Source of the DNA: Cynocephalus volans
Taxonomy: Eukaryota > Chordata > Mammalia > Dermoptera > Cynocephalidae
Length of the DNA: 64,000 nt
Reading direction: 5' to 3'
Assembly (NCBI RefSeq): GCF_027409185.1
Contig: NC_084460.1
Span: 60,462,501-60,526,500 of the forward strand
In this document: one piece after another, positions 49,197 through 59,491 of the stretch
How positions within the stretch are numbered: the first letter of the stretch is position 1
Layout of the letters: every line of letters begins with the position of its first letter
Made by a program: the position numbers and the translations under genes
The notes under the pieces: generated by a model
Database searches by the model: none
What the model was told of the DNA's origin: nothing
Seen by the model: the letters and a program-made list of their open reading frames with translations, nothing else

Positions 49197-49432
49197 GTGA
49201 GCAATAACCAGGCTTTGGTCAGCAGAAAAGTGGCCACTAGGCAACACATGCAGAAGGACAGCCACATTTCCTCCCCTTCCCAAGGTGTTTTGCATTGTAA
49301 TACCTGGTCTATGCTGCCTTGCAGTACACTGTGCAGCAACCAGATCCCGGTCAACAGGAAGGTGGCCATAGGGCACAGCATATTCACAAGTAGCCACATT
49401 TCCTCCTTCTTCCAAAGGCTTTTGGCTCCTGT
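49197..49432 (-). repeat. Imperfect tandem duplication in the provirus leader
   Basis: Two units of about 105 bp (49,197-49,300 and 49,327-49,432) share AGCAAC/AATAACCAG, GGTCA(G/A)CAG(A/G)AAAG/GTGGCCA and AGCCACATTTCCTCC followed by TTCC(C/A)AAGG. They lie 30-270 bp inside the 5' LTR, where packaging or leader sequence would be. Confidence 0.75.
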
Positions 49433-49463
49433 ACCTGCTCAGAATCCTGCCAACTATACCAAT

Positions 49464-50059
49464 TGTGGGGCACCCTGGCTCTGTCGGAATCCTGCTGACA
49501 TCACCAATTGTAGTGCTCTTAATCCTGTTCATGACACCGATTGTAAAGCTAGGCGACCACGTCAGTTGTTGGGCTCTTTTACCTTTACCTGCCGGTAATC
49601 CTGCACCAACCGGGCCAATTGTTGAGCTAGGGCTGGGTCTGGAGCTCCCAGACCCCTCAAGCCCATTCACAGACTGGGTCACCAGACCCCACACATGCCA
49701 GGCTGGGTCACCAGACCCCTTCACGCAGGTCTGTGAGCTAGGTAGCCAGCCAAAAGGTCCTTGGAAGCTGTTTGTTGGAAAGCATGGCTGCGCAGGGCGG
49801 ACACCCAAGGCAGACACCCACCCACCTGCTTCACTAAAACACTCTCTCTCTCTCTCTCTACCTCTCTCTCTACTCTCTCCCTCTCTGAAGAACACAAGAA
49901 TAACAATAAAACTAAAAAGATATGCATTGGCATGCATGCGCACTAACTACACACACACACACACACACACAGACACACACACACAATTTGCTTACAAAGG
50001 ATGTGCTAAAACCACACCCGAGGCAAGGGCCCTGACCAAACTATTCTATTTTCCCAACA
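49464..50059 (-). repeat. 5' LTR of the MaLR-like provirus
   Basis: Starts TGTGGGGCACCCTGGCTCTG and ends TATTTTCCCAACA on the plus strand. Both termini are TG...CA. It carries an extra copy of GGCTGGGTC(A/T)...CCAGACCCC within about 77 bp, a (CT)n run (about 49,843-49,880) and a (CA)n run (about 49,951-49,985). Confidence 0.85.
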
Positions 50060-50079
50060 GTCTTCATCCCTATCTCCTG

Positions 50080-50960
50080 ACATACAACTCCAAAAATCCT
50101 TAGAATCTCCAAAGTGATGAGTCTTTTTGTATGCTAATGATAGCTGACCGCCCATAGGTAGCTTGAGGATGCGTCTGGTCACAGGAAAGACCAGGGTTGA
50201 ACTTTCAGTCTCATCCCCCAACCTTCAGGGAGGAAAGAGGGGCTGAAGGTTAAGTTGACCTCCAGTTACCAATGATTTAATCAGTCACGTCTGTGTAATT
50301 AAGCCTGCATAAAACCCAAGAGGCTTAGGTTCAGAGAGCTTCTGGATAGCTGAACTAATGGAGGTTCTTGGAGGATGGTGCCCCCCGGAGGGCATGGAAG
50401 CTCTGCACTCCTTCCCCCATACCTCTCCCTATGCACCCCTTCATCTGTATGCCCTGTAATATCCTTTATAGTAAACCAGTAAACATTAAGTATGTGCTTC
50501 TCAGAGTTCTGTGAGCCACTCAAGCAAACTAACCAAACCCAAGGAAGGAGTTGCGGGGATCCTGATTTATACCTGGTTGGTCAGAAGTTCCAAAGGACTG
50601 GACTTGCAACTGGCAACTGAAGTGGGGACAGTCTTGGGGACCAAGCCTTCAACCTGTGGGATCTGATGCTATCTCCAGATAGACAGTGTTGGAATTGAAT
50701 TAGACGACACCCAGGTGGTGTCTGCTGGAGAATTGCTGGCTTGCTTGCTAGTGGGGAGAGATCCCCACACATTTGGTCACAGAAGTCAGTCTTCTGTGTT
50801 GTTGATTGCGCCATGTGAGAGCAGAGGAAAAACTGTTTTTCCCACTCACTACAATTTGTGGTTTTCCCGCATCAATGCACTCTCCAAAAGACATTAAACG
50901 CTGTGGTGATAGGGACTGAAGAGGGGCTGCCAGATGGCTGAACACTATCCAGTTCCCTGG
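50080..50960 (+). repeat. MLT2-like ERVL LTR with start of internal sequence
   Basis: Follows MLT2B phrase order: CCAGTTACCAATGATTTAAT, GCATAAAACCCAAGAGGC, GAGGGCATGGAAGCTCTGCA, TATAGTAAACCAGTAA, TCTGTGAGCCACTC, GATCTGATGCTATCTCCAG and ACACCCAGGTGGTGTCTGC. It ends GAGAGATCCCCACACA, followed by TTTGGTCACAGAAGT, which resembles the tRNA-Leu primer-binding site used by ERVL. The 3' part is a short internal remnant. Confidence 0.82.
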
Positions 50961-52009
50961 AGGTTTCAGGACTTGGGACAGACCTACCCACTGATGAGAG
51001 GATGTCCAGTCCTGCCAAACAGTCCTCTAGCTGCGGACTGGGTGCTGGTAGACAGAGTCAGCGGGGACAGTCTACAGGACGGCAAATAACTTTCAACTCA
51101 AAGTGTTGGCACAATCAATCCGTGGGGCTGCCCGAAAGGCTGTGTTAAGAACTGCAAGGCTTCCATTGCCCCCAGCTTCCATTGCTGGGCGGGGAGAGGG
51201 GAGAGTTGAGTCCCGCCGGCGATGCCTGCAGGGTGTGGAGTGAAAAGGGAGGCAGTGTGTCACGTTTATTCCTGACACCTTTCTGCAGGTTTGAAATGTT
51301 TTAAATAAAAATATTTAAGTAATAAATGTGTGACAAAAATTCAAGCAGCCACAAAGCACAGTGAAAAGGTGAGGGCTCTTCCCATCCCCAGTCACCTCTC
51401 ACCACCGGTAATCAAAGCTACCAGGATCCAATGCACATCACCTGTAAACAAGCACAACATACAAACCTGTGTTCATTGCTCAGGGAGGCTGGAGGCTGTG
51501 TCTTAAGACAAAGGGAGTAAAAGGAAGTCAGGGAGACAGAGTCAGAAAGCCCCGGTCCAGCTGGTGGGGAGGCCCTTTCCAGTTGCTGGGCAGTATTTAA
51601 AAAGAGAAAAGAATCTGCCTAGATACTTCAGCCACGTTTTTCAAATTGCAGGTTGCAGTCTATTAGTAGGTCGTAAAATCAATTTAATGTTTCATGATCA
51701 TCCTTTTAAAAAGTGTAAACAGAACAGACTGTCGAGTGCATCACCTGATAATAGGGATAAATATGGTTTTGTGAAACTTTCTGGCAATGTAAAAGGGATT
51801 TTTTACTGAGGGTTGAGGTTTTAAAAAAAAAAAAAAAGTTTGAAAAACACTGCCTTAAGCCATAGGGACTCTCAAGGCCAGATCCTGGATCACCAGGACA
51901 GCTTGCCCCAGGCTGCAGGTGACCGACAGGTCACGTTCCCAGGAGGCAATGAACGTGCAGGCCTGACTTCCTCGAAACTGTCGGAGAGGCTGAGCCGGTT
52001 AATGGGTAA

Positions 52010-52158
52010 CTCTCCGCGCTCTCCCCCTTCCCGCGCCCTCCGTCCCTCCCCTTCTCCCTGTCCCCTCCCCCTCTTCCCTATTCCCCCCCTCCCCTCCCCT
52101 TCCTCCCTGCCCTCCCCCTCCCCTCCCCTTCCTCCCTGCCCTCCCCCTCCCCTCTGGG
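52010..52158. repeat. Homopyrimidine (C/T) tract with tandem repeats
   Basis: About 150 bp almost purely C and T on the plus strand. It includes a repeated unit CCCCTCCCCTTCCTCCCTGC present twice in a row. The minus strand is G-rich and could form G-quadruplex or triplex DNA. It abuts the CpG island. Confidence 0.85.
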
Positions 52159-52164
52159 ATGGTC

Positions 52165-52745
52165 CTTTCGCCCTCCGTCCCTCTACCGCTCTCTCCTCCG
52201 CTGTGCGCTCTCCCCCACCCCGCGCCGGCTGCATCCCTCTCCGAGCCGGGACTCGGCGCGGTCGGGGGCGCTGACTCACCCGCTGACTCAGCCGGAGGCG
52301 CTGCCAGCCGGGCCGTGGGCGGCCGCGGGGTGGGCGGGGGCAGAGGCGCGGCCACGCCCAGCTGCTGGAGCTGCCCTGGCTGCTCCCCGCGGAACCGGGA
52401 AGCTGACGCTGCCAGGCGTGGTGGCCTTGCCAGGGGCTGGGTCGGGGAGGAAGGGCGCGAAAGACGCGGAGCGTGCGGGGCAGGGGGCGGGAGCGAGACC
52501 CCCGGCGCTCCCTGCTTCCCAGCGCCCGACTTCCGAGCGATGGGGGACGCGCGGACCGTCACCTGCCTGGAGAGGCCCAGGCGTCGGGCTCCGCCCTTTT
52601 CCCACTCCGTTCCCCACTCTAACCAGCCCCACCCCTGCGGTCCAGCCGAGGCCCGTCTCCTCCAGGCGGCCTTCCCCGAGGGCCTCTTCAGGGCTCGGTC
52701 AGGGCCCGCCCAGGGACCACCTGAGGGAACTTCTGTGATGGCACT
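52165..52745. promoter_or_regulatory. Second, orphan CpG island with tandem AP-1/MARE sites
   Basis: A CpG-dense block about 16 kb right of the MAP3K2 island and 9 kb left of PROC, with no recognised gene. Two TGACTCA sites (52,272-52,278 and 52,284-52,290) lie 12 bp apart; the second is in the palindrome GCTGACTCAGC, a MAF-recognition core. Open frames of 249 (plus) and 306 (minus) codons cross the island, but their composition is that of random GC-rich sequence and I recognise no domain. It may be the promoter of an unannotated or non-coding transcript, or a regulatory island. Confidence 0.7.
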
Positions 52746-52974
52746 TTCGACCTTGCTCTCTGCCTGTGTTAAGTTTGGCTTCATCACTAGACTGTGCCGC
52801 TTGGACAAGGTGATGGCAGAGGAGATAGCACATGTATTAGGGTCACCAACATTAGCGATCCAATTCGGGACACAGCCATACCAGATTTTTAAAAACAACG
52901 TAATATAATATGTTAACAATTATCATACACATATGTGTTATTAGTTTACATAGAAATATAAAAAATAGTTTATT

Positions 52975-53140
52975 GGGGCCGGCCCGTGGCTCACTCGGGA
53001 GAGTGTGGTGCTGATAACACCAAGGCTACGGGTTCGGATCCTATATAGGGATGGCCGGTTCACTCACTGGGTGAGCGTGGTGCTGACAACATCAAGTCAA
53101 GGGTTAAGATCCCCTTACCGGTCATCTTTTTAAAAAAATA
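52975..53140 (+). mobile_element. CYN SINE, two-unit (dimer A)
   Basis: GGGGCCGGCCCGTGGCTCAC start and two units, ending CTTACCGGTCATC and an A-run. It is followed within 10 bp by a type B copy. Confidence 0.92.
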
Positions 53141-53147
53141 GAAATAA

Positions 53148-53322
53148 GGGCCGAGCCCGTGGCGCACTTGGTAGAGTGCTGCGCTGGCAGTGCGGCGACG
53201 CTCCCGCCGCGGGTTCGGATCCTATATAGGACTGACCGGTGCACTCACTGGCTGAGTGCCGGTCACGAAAAAACGACAAAAAAAATAAAAATAAAAATAA
53301 AAAAATAAAAATAAAAATAAAA
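53148..53322 (+). mobile_element. CYN SINE, type B, with long AAATA tail
   Basis: GGGCCGAGCCCGTGGCGCAC start, hairpin region CAGTGCGGCGACGCTCCCG (left arm mutated), GGTTCGGATCC, GCCGGTCACG, then (AAAAAT)n. AGTTTATT flanks the pair of SINEs, so the second probably landed in the tail of the first. Confidence 0.9.
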
Positions 53323-53375
53323 AAGTTTATTTGAAATCATACATGTTATAGTTACATATATTACAATATGAAATA

Positions 53376-53418
53376 CCCGGATCCCCATACTGGCCAGCTC
53401 CCCCCCCCCAAAAAAAAT
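53376..53418 (+). mobile_element. CYN SINE 3' fragment
   Basis: CCGGATCCCCATACTGGCC and AGCTCC followed by C-run and A-run. Only the last part of a one-unit element. Confidence 0.6.
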
Positions 53419-53849
53419 TAGGTGTTTACTTGAAATTATATATTCTGTGTTTTTTACTTTCTTGTTACATAAATGCTATTATTTAAACAAAACAAAAATT
53501 GAATTAGTTCACAGTGGCAACTAATAATAATTAATAGAACTAAACCATTGGAAAAAAGATAATAATTAATAGGACTAATAAATACTATGTGAGAAAAATA
53601 TAAGAAGTTTTATGTTTCTTTCTGTCCTCTGATACAGCAATTTATTTTAACTCATTATTGCATACTTAAATTTTGTATTAAGATATATAAACATAAGATT
53701 TTTTAAAAGGAGACTATAAATACAATAGAACTAATTGAACGGATATTACAATATTTAATAAAAAATAACAATGACATTTTTGTCCTGTGATACTGTAGGA
53801 TGTTTTACTCTTTGTTTCCTTGCCTGCAGCCTTTAGGAGATCCTTTTTT

Positions 53850-55800
53850 AATGTAGTGATCAAATGGAATGTGGTCAAACGTAAAATTCTTTGACTTGAA
53901 GCTGTGCTCTTAGGAAACCCAAATTGCACTGATTCCTGGTATCAGTCCAATGTGACAGCATCAGGCTAACCATCTCCTCAACAAAAATGTTTGAGCATGA
54001 AATATTTAGGATTTTACTTACTAGCAACAGCAGGTTTTTAAACTTGTAGGGATTAGTTTTCAGCTCTCAAAAGATGTCTATTCAGTTTGTATCTACAGGC
54101 TGTTTTTGGTAAACCAGCTATCTTCCTTTGCGTCTACAAATCCATCATGTAGGATATCTATGTGTAAGATGTGCATCCTTTTTAAGCATTTCTAAGCACA
54201 CTGGATGTCATCATAAGTCAAACCTCTCTGTCTCTCAGGGAAAATGGTTTTAAAGCACAGAGATAATTTGAACTTGTGAAATTGAATTTGGATTACAAAT
54301 AAATTAGTTTGGGGCCGGCCCGTTGTGGTGCTGACAACACCAAGTCAAGGGTTAAGATCCCCTTACCAGTCATTTTTTAAAAACAAACAATCAAATAAAT
54401 TACAGTTTTAGTAACAAAATGAGAAAGTCCTGTTTAAGTTGGTTGTCCCTTTCTGGTAACATTTCATTTTGTTTTGTTTCCAAAAATGAGTCATTTTTCA
54501 TTATAGGAGTTTTTATCACTACCTACAGATAATATTGAACAACTCTGGTACAGTTGGTTCATCCTTTTTCAGGGTCTTTATGGGCTCTTCAAACACCATC
54601 AGACAGTTTTATAGGAACAACTTACAAATTTCATTTTGTCTGCAATATTCTTCTCCATCTTCATTCTCAACCTTTTTCCAAATTAAAGGACATTTTTCTT
54701 GTCCCACATTTTGAAAATATGATTTGATGGCTGGCTAACTTTTTAACATGGCAACAATGACAGCCATCTTGTAGCTGTCATTGTTACAAATGGAAGGCCA
54801 TCTCCTTCCATTTCTGGAATGTCAAAAATCTCATTAAGTGTTTTTGTGTGTTTTGAGGAAACTGAAAAGAAACCAAAACCTTTCATTCTGAAGGTCTTAG
54901 TATGACAGGGAAGCAAACCCTGCCCCCTTTAGCCATGCTGTGTACAAGAAATGCGGGACACTTAGTGGCTAATATCTTTTCATTTTCTTCTGTAAGGAGT
55001 TCATAAACTGAATGGAATTTGCAAAAATTAACATTAGCACTGTCTGCCAAATATGCAGACAGATGGGCAAAGTCTCATTTATATTTGGACAAGTTATCAT
55101 CAACATTCTTTTTTTTTCATTTTTTCTGTAGTTTCATTAAAATTTCCATAGAAATCAAAAATATAATTTGAAACTTCATTTTTCAAATTGAAGTACTTTA
55201 GAGATAGGGGAACATTTTTTATTGCTGTGATTTTAGGCAGCACTTGTTATACTATAGAAAGCATGACTGTAGGTAGGATCTGACAGAATTAACTCTACAT
55301 TGTAAAGGGCTAACGCAGCTGTCATCAAAATTTCTCCTTTTGTCCATGCACAGGATATTTCAGTTACAGCCTTGAATGGGGAAATGTGACTTTTCTCAGT
55401 TTCATAGAACAATTAAAGGAGAAGTACAATCATGTGAGTCCATTTATGTGTATGCCCGAACTCAATCAGTGGCCACTATTTTCAACTGAGAATTGGTGTC
55501 TTTTGGGTAGACAACTCTTTTGTTTTATTTAGAAGTACTTGCCTGTCTCAATGGGGACTTGTGAGACTCAGTCTCTACATGTACTTACACATTTTTTTTC
55601 CCATCATGCCTCATCCCAAATTCTTTTCTGCATATGTGCAGTATGTTCTGTTTTGATTATTTACCTCCCTAACCCAGTCATATGTGCTATTCCAGCTGTC
55701 ATTAAAATTACAGTCATTTAGCCTTCTAAATGACCATGATGTCTGGGTCATGCTGGCATTGGTATTGTAATCATTCTCATTGTCATTATTTGAACTCTTA
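53850..55800 (-). pseudogene. Decayed BED-finger hAT transposase
   Basis: Read on the minus strand with several frameshifts and stops. N-terminal BED-like finger near 55,720-55,560 (FNDSWNSTYDWVREV, YCTYAEKNLG). Then a central transposase segment near 55,210-54,950 (SLKYFNLKNEVSNYIFDFYG, AYLADSANVNFCKFHSVYEL, EENEKILATKCPAFLVHS). Then FSVSSKHTKTLNE and TATRWLSLLP near 54,860-54,750. Finally a C-terminal dimerisation part near 53,975-53,880 (SHWTDTRNQCNLGFLRAQLQ, VKEF). The order is that of full-length hAT transposases. The closest living relatives could be domesticated ZBED-type genes or Charlie/Zaphod-type elements; I cannot choose. An L1 entered next to the finger region and a CYN SINE near 54.3 kb. 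Confidence 0.78.
54311..54385 (+). mobile_element. CYN SINE, dimer A, severely deleted
   Basis: GGGGCCGGCCCGTTGTGGTG joins the first 14 bases of unit 1 to the middle of unit 2 (CTGACAACACCAAGTCAAGG) and ends CTTACCAGTCA with an A-tail. Both promoter boxes of unit 1 are gone. Confidence 0.88.
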
Positions 55801-55815
55801 AAAAACATTGTTCCA

Positions 55816-57075
55816 CAACACAGCAGAAAAATAAAGCTGGAGGCATAACACTACCTGACTTTAAACTATACTACAAAGCTATAATAACCAAAACAGTATG
55901 GTACTGGCATAAAAACAGACACACTGATCAATGGAATAGAATAGAGAATCCAGAAATCAACCCACACACCTACAGCTATCTGATCTTTGACAAAGGCACC
56001 AAGCCTATACACTGGGGAAGAGACTGTCTCTTTAGCAAATGGTGATGGGAGAACTGGATATCAATATGCAGGAGAATGAAACTAGATCCATACCTTTCAC
56101 CATACACTAAAGTCAACTCAAAATGGATTAAAGAATTAAATATACACCCTGAAACAATAAAACTTCTTAAAGAAAACATAGGAGAAACACTTCAGGAAAT
56201 AGCACTGGACACAGACTTCATGAATATGACCCCAAAAGCACAGGCAACCAAAGGAAAAATAAACAAATGGGATTATATCAAACTAAAGAGCTTCTGCACA
56301 GCAAAAGAAACAACAGAGTTAAAAGACAACCAACAGAGTGGGAGAAAATATTTGCAAAATATACATCTGACAAAGGATTAATATCCAGAATATGCAAGGA
56401 ACTCAAACAACTTTACAAGAAAAAAACAAGCAACCCAATTAAAAAATGGGCAAAAGAGCTAAGTAGGCATTTCTCTAAGGAAGATATACAAATGGCCAAC
56501 AGACATATGAAAAAATGCTCAACATCACTCAGCATCCGGGAAATGCAAATCAAAACTACACTGAGATACCATCTCACCCCAGTTAGGATGGCTAAAATCC
56601 AAAAGACTCTGAATGATAAATTCTGGTGAGGTTGTGGAGAAAAAGGAACTCTCATACGTTGTTGGTGGGGCTGCAAAATGGTGCAGCCTCTATAGAAAAT
56701 GGTATGAAGGTTCCTCAAACAATTGCAGATAGATCTACCATATGACCCAGCTATCCCACTGCTGGGAATATACCCAGGGGAATGGAAATCATCAAGTCGA
56801 AGGTATACCTGTTCCCCAATGTTCATCATAGCACTCTTTACAATAGCCAAGAGTTGGAACCAGCCCAAATGTCCATCATCGGATGAGTGGATATGGAAAA
56901 TGTGGTATATCTACACAATGGAATACTACTCAGCTATAAAAACGAATGAAATACTGCCATTTGCAACAACATGGATGGACCTTGAGAGAATTATATTAAG
57001 TGAAACAAGTCAGGCACAGAAAGAGAAATACCACATGTTCTCACTTATTGGTGGGAGCTAAAAATAAATAAATAA

Positions 57076-57118
<43 letters not shown>

Positions 57119-57308
57119 CTGGGGGGGGGGAAGAAGACATAACAACTACAGTTCCTTGAAGTTGATACAACAAGCAAACAGAAAGGACATTGTTGGGTGG
57201 GAGGGAGGAGACGGAGGAGGGAGGGAGGTTTCGGTAATGGGCCACAATAATCAACCACATTGTATTTCGACAAAATGAAATTTAAAATAAATAAATAAAT
57301 AAATAAAT
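55816..57308 (+). mobile_element. Young 5'-truncated LINE-1 (ORF2 C-terminus and 3' UTR)
   Basis: AAAAACATTGTTCCA is duplicated exactly at 55,801-55,815 and 57,309-57,323. The body encodes the same ORF2 C-terminus as the 7.3-9.1 kb copy, in opposite orientation. Frames are 56,076-56,381, 56,267-56,629 and 56,723-57,061, so a frameshift near 56,320 and a stop after LNDKFW near 56,629 break it. The 3' UTR has (CA)n, a G10 polypurine run near 57,121 and an AAATA tail. It lies in the N-terminal part of the hAT fossil. Confidence 0.95.
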
Positions 57309-57760
57309 AAAAACATTGTTCCAATATTCACTGTGTTAAAAATTAAATTAGCATGTCTCAACACAAAGCACAACAGTCAATCCATAGGCAACGTGGGTGT
57401 TCATGCTCAAGATTACAGTGCACTTGAGTTGCATCACTGGGAGTGATGTATTAATGGATGATCCAGTGACAGGAGCTGCAAATCAGGTTTGCCATCATCA
57501 GCAACAGAAACTAAGGAAGGTGCTGTGTCCACTGGGCACTAAAACCAGCGTTACTTTCAGCCCCTATTTTTGGGATACCCATGTGCATTCTGTACCTTTC
57601 CCCTAAGCTTCTGCATCTATCACTGAAAACCAGGACTTCTCTCATCTCCAGGAAGAGTTTACCAGATGTAGGACTTTGAGTGCTAATATCAGAAGAATCC
57701 CAGACAAACTGGGATGGTCGGTCATCCTAGCACGTTTGTACAATCAAGAAATAATGTCTC

Positions 57761-57934
57761 GGGCCGGCCCGTGGCTCACTCGGGAGAGTGTGGTGCTGAT
57801 AACACCAAGGCCACGGGTTCGGATCCCATATATGGATGGCTGGTTCGCTCACTGGCTGAGCGTGGTGCTCACAACACCAAGTCAAGGGTTAAGATCCCCT
57901 TACCGGTCATCTTTTAAAAAAAAAAAAAAAAAAA
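57761..57934 (+). mobile_element. CYN SINE, two-unit (dimer A)
   Basis: GGGCCGGCCCGTGGCTCACT start, GATAACACCAAGGCCACGGG, second unit ending CTTACCGGTCATC. AAGAA(A)TAATGTCTC / AAGAAAGAATGTCTC flank it. Confidence 0.93.
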
Positions 57935-58458
57935 GAAAGAATGTCTCAATAAAAAAAATCAATTGTATTCCTATACACTAGCAACAAACAATTGCACAGT
58001 CAAATCTTTTTTTTCTTTTTTAACTATATGTTGTCTACAGGAAATGTAAAGTCAAATCTTTAAAATGTCACTTACAATAGCATTTTAAAAACATGAAATA
58101 AGTAAGAATAAATTTAACAAAATATTTTCAAGTCCTGTACACTGACAACTACCAAACATTGGTGAGAGAAATTAACAAAGTCCTAAAGGATGAACAGATA
58201 AACAAAACAAAATGAAGTCCTGAAGCAGATGCATACATATTTGGTCAATTGATTTTCAGTAAAGCCCCAAGGCAATTCAGTGGGGGAAAAGATAACATTT
58301 GCAGCAAATGGTCCTGGAACAATTAGATATCCACATATTTTTACAAACAAATCTTGACCCCCTACCTCACACCACATACAAAAATTAAAAAATTCAAAAT
58401 GGGCCAGAGATCTAAATGTAAGAGGTAAAATGAGGTAAAACCATAAAGCTTCTAGAAG

Positions 58459-58563
58459 GCAGGCTGGCTGGTTAGCTCAGCCGATTGGAGTGCAGCCTTA
58501 TAACACCAAGGTCACGGGTTTAAATTCCTGTACTGGCCAGTGGCAAAAGGAAAAAAGAAAAAA
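58459..58563 (+). mobile_element. CYN SINE, one-unit
   Basis: GCAGGCTGGCTGGTTAGCTCAG start and CTTATAACACCAAGGTCACG middle, ending CTGGCCAGTGGC and an A/G-rich tail. AAAGCTTCTAGAAG is duplicated exactly. Confidence 0.92.
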
Positions 58564-58734
58564 AAGCTTCTAGAAGAAGACATAAAAGAAAACCTTTGTG
58601 ACCTTGAATTAGGCAAAGATTTTTTTGTAGGACACAAAAACATGAACCATAAAAAGATAATGTCGATAACTGAATTTCATCAAAATTAAAAACATTTGCT
58701 CATCGAAAGACATTGTCAAGTTATAAAAGACAAG

Positions 58735-58831
58735 GGACTGGGCTGGTTAGCTCAGTTGTTTAGAGCGCAGCCATGTAACACCAAGGTCAAGAGTTTGCTT
58801 CCCCTTAGGCCAGCTGCTTAAAAAAAAAAAA
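58735..58831 (+). mobile_element. CYN SINE, one-unit
   Basis: GACTGGGCTGGTTAGCTCAG start and ATGTAACACCAAGGTCAAGA middle, ending GGCCAGCTGC with an A-tail. ATAAAAGACAAG on both sides. Confidence 0.9.
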
Positions 58832-59491
58832 GTAATAAAAGACAAGCCATAGACAGGGAGAAAAGTCTTGCAAAATACCTATCTGACAAAGAAGTTGTAA
58901 CCAGAATATATAAAAATTCTCAAAACTCAACAATAAAAAAAAAACCTCAATAAAAACAAACAAAAACAGGCCAAAGATTTAAACAGACACTTCACCAAAG
59001 AAGATAAATGAATAGCAAATTAGCACATAAAAAGACACTTAAAAGATGCTTAGCATCATTAGTGCTGAGGGAATTGAAAATTAAGCTACTGTGAGACACC
59101 ATTACACACCTACAAACACATACAGTGCTGGTGGGAATGCAAAACGGTACAGCTGCTCTGGAAAACAGTTTAACCTTTTTTTTTTTTTTTTTCCTTTTAC
59201 AAAAAGTAAACATGTACTTGCCACATGGTTTAGCAATCCCCATTCCTAGATATTTACCCAAGAGAAATGAAAACATATGCCCACACAAAAGCCTGTACAT
59301 GAATGTTCTAGCAGCTTTATTTAATAATAGCCAAGAACTGGTGAGTGGATAACAAACTGTGGCACACGCATGTCACAGAACTCATTCTGCAATAAAAAGA
59401 AGTAAACTACTCAGAACATCTCAGAAGCTTTATGCTGAATGAAATAAACCAGTCTTAAAAGGCTATAATCTGTAAAATTCCATTTATATAC

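Larger units (their letters stand above)
47088..50059 (-). mobile_element. Complete two-LTR MaLR-like provirus, non-coding
   Basis: Two related LTRs (47,088 to about 47,648, and 49,464-50,059) flank a 1.8-kb internal region. The host sequence GTCTT is present exactly at 47,083-47,087 and 50,060-50,064: a 5-bp target duplication, as in ERVL/MaLR. Orientation is minus. Directly after the right-hand LTR on the minus strand comes AT then TGGTATAGTTGGCAGG, a plausible primer-binding site. A purine-rich GAAGGGGTGGA precedes the left LTR. The internal region follows THE1/MST-type MaLR internal sequence in phrase order (for example AAATCTAGGTGGAGGCTGCC, TTTTTTCCCCATTGTCTTGG, CTCTGCTTCCCTTTTAAATT on the plus strand). 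No gag, protease or polymerase frame survives. A 301-codon frame across LTR and leader is not viral coding. Confidence 0.85.
57945..59490 (+). repeat. Old LINE-1 ORF2 C-terminal segment with two CYN SINEs
   Basis: Degraded L1: ATTGTATTCCTATACACTAG, TTTTCAAGTCCTGTACACTG, AACCTTTGTGACCTTGAATT, GAAAACATATGCCCACACAA and CTTTATGCTGAATGAAATAA in L1 order. No intact frame. Confidence 0.85.

Noticed and set aside
49038..49943. 301-codon minus-strand open frame
   Set aside because: It spans the provirus LTR and leader, including the CT run and the tandem leader repeat. No viral or cellular domain is visible.
51999..52919. 306-codon minus-strand and 249-codon plus-strand open frames in the 52-kb CpG island
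   Set aside because: Overlapping frames on both strands with Gly/Arg/Pro/Ala-rich composition are expected in CpG islands. No domain, and no splice or homology support.
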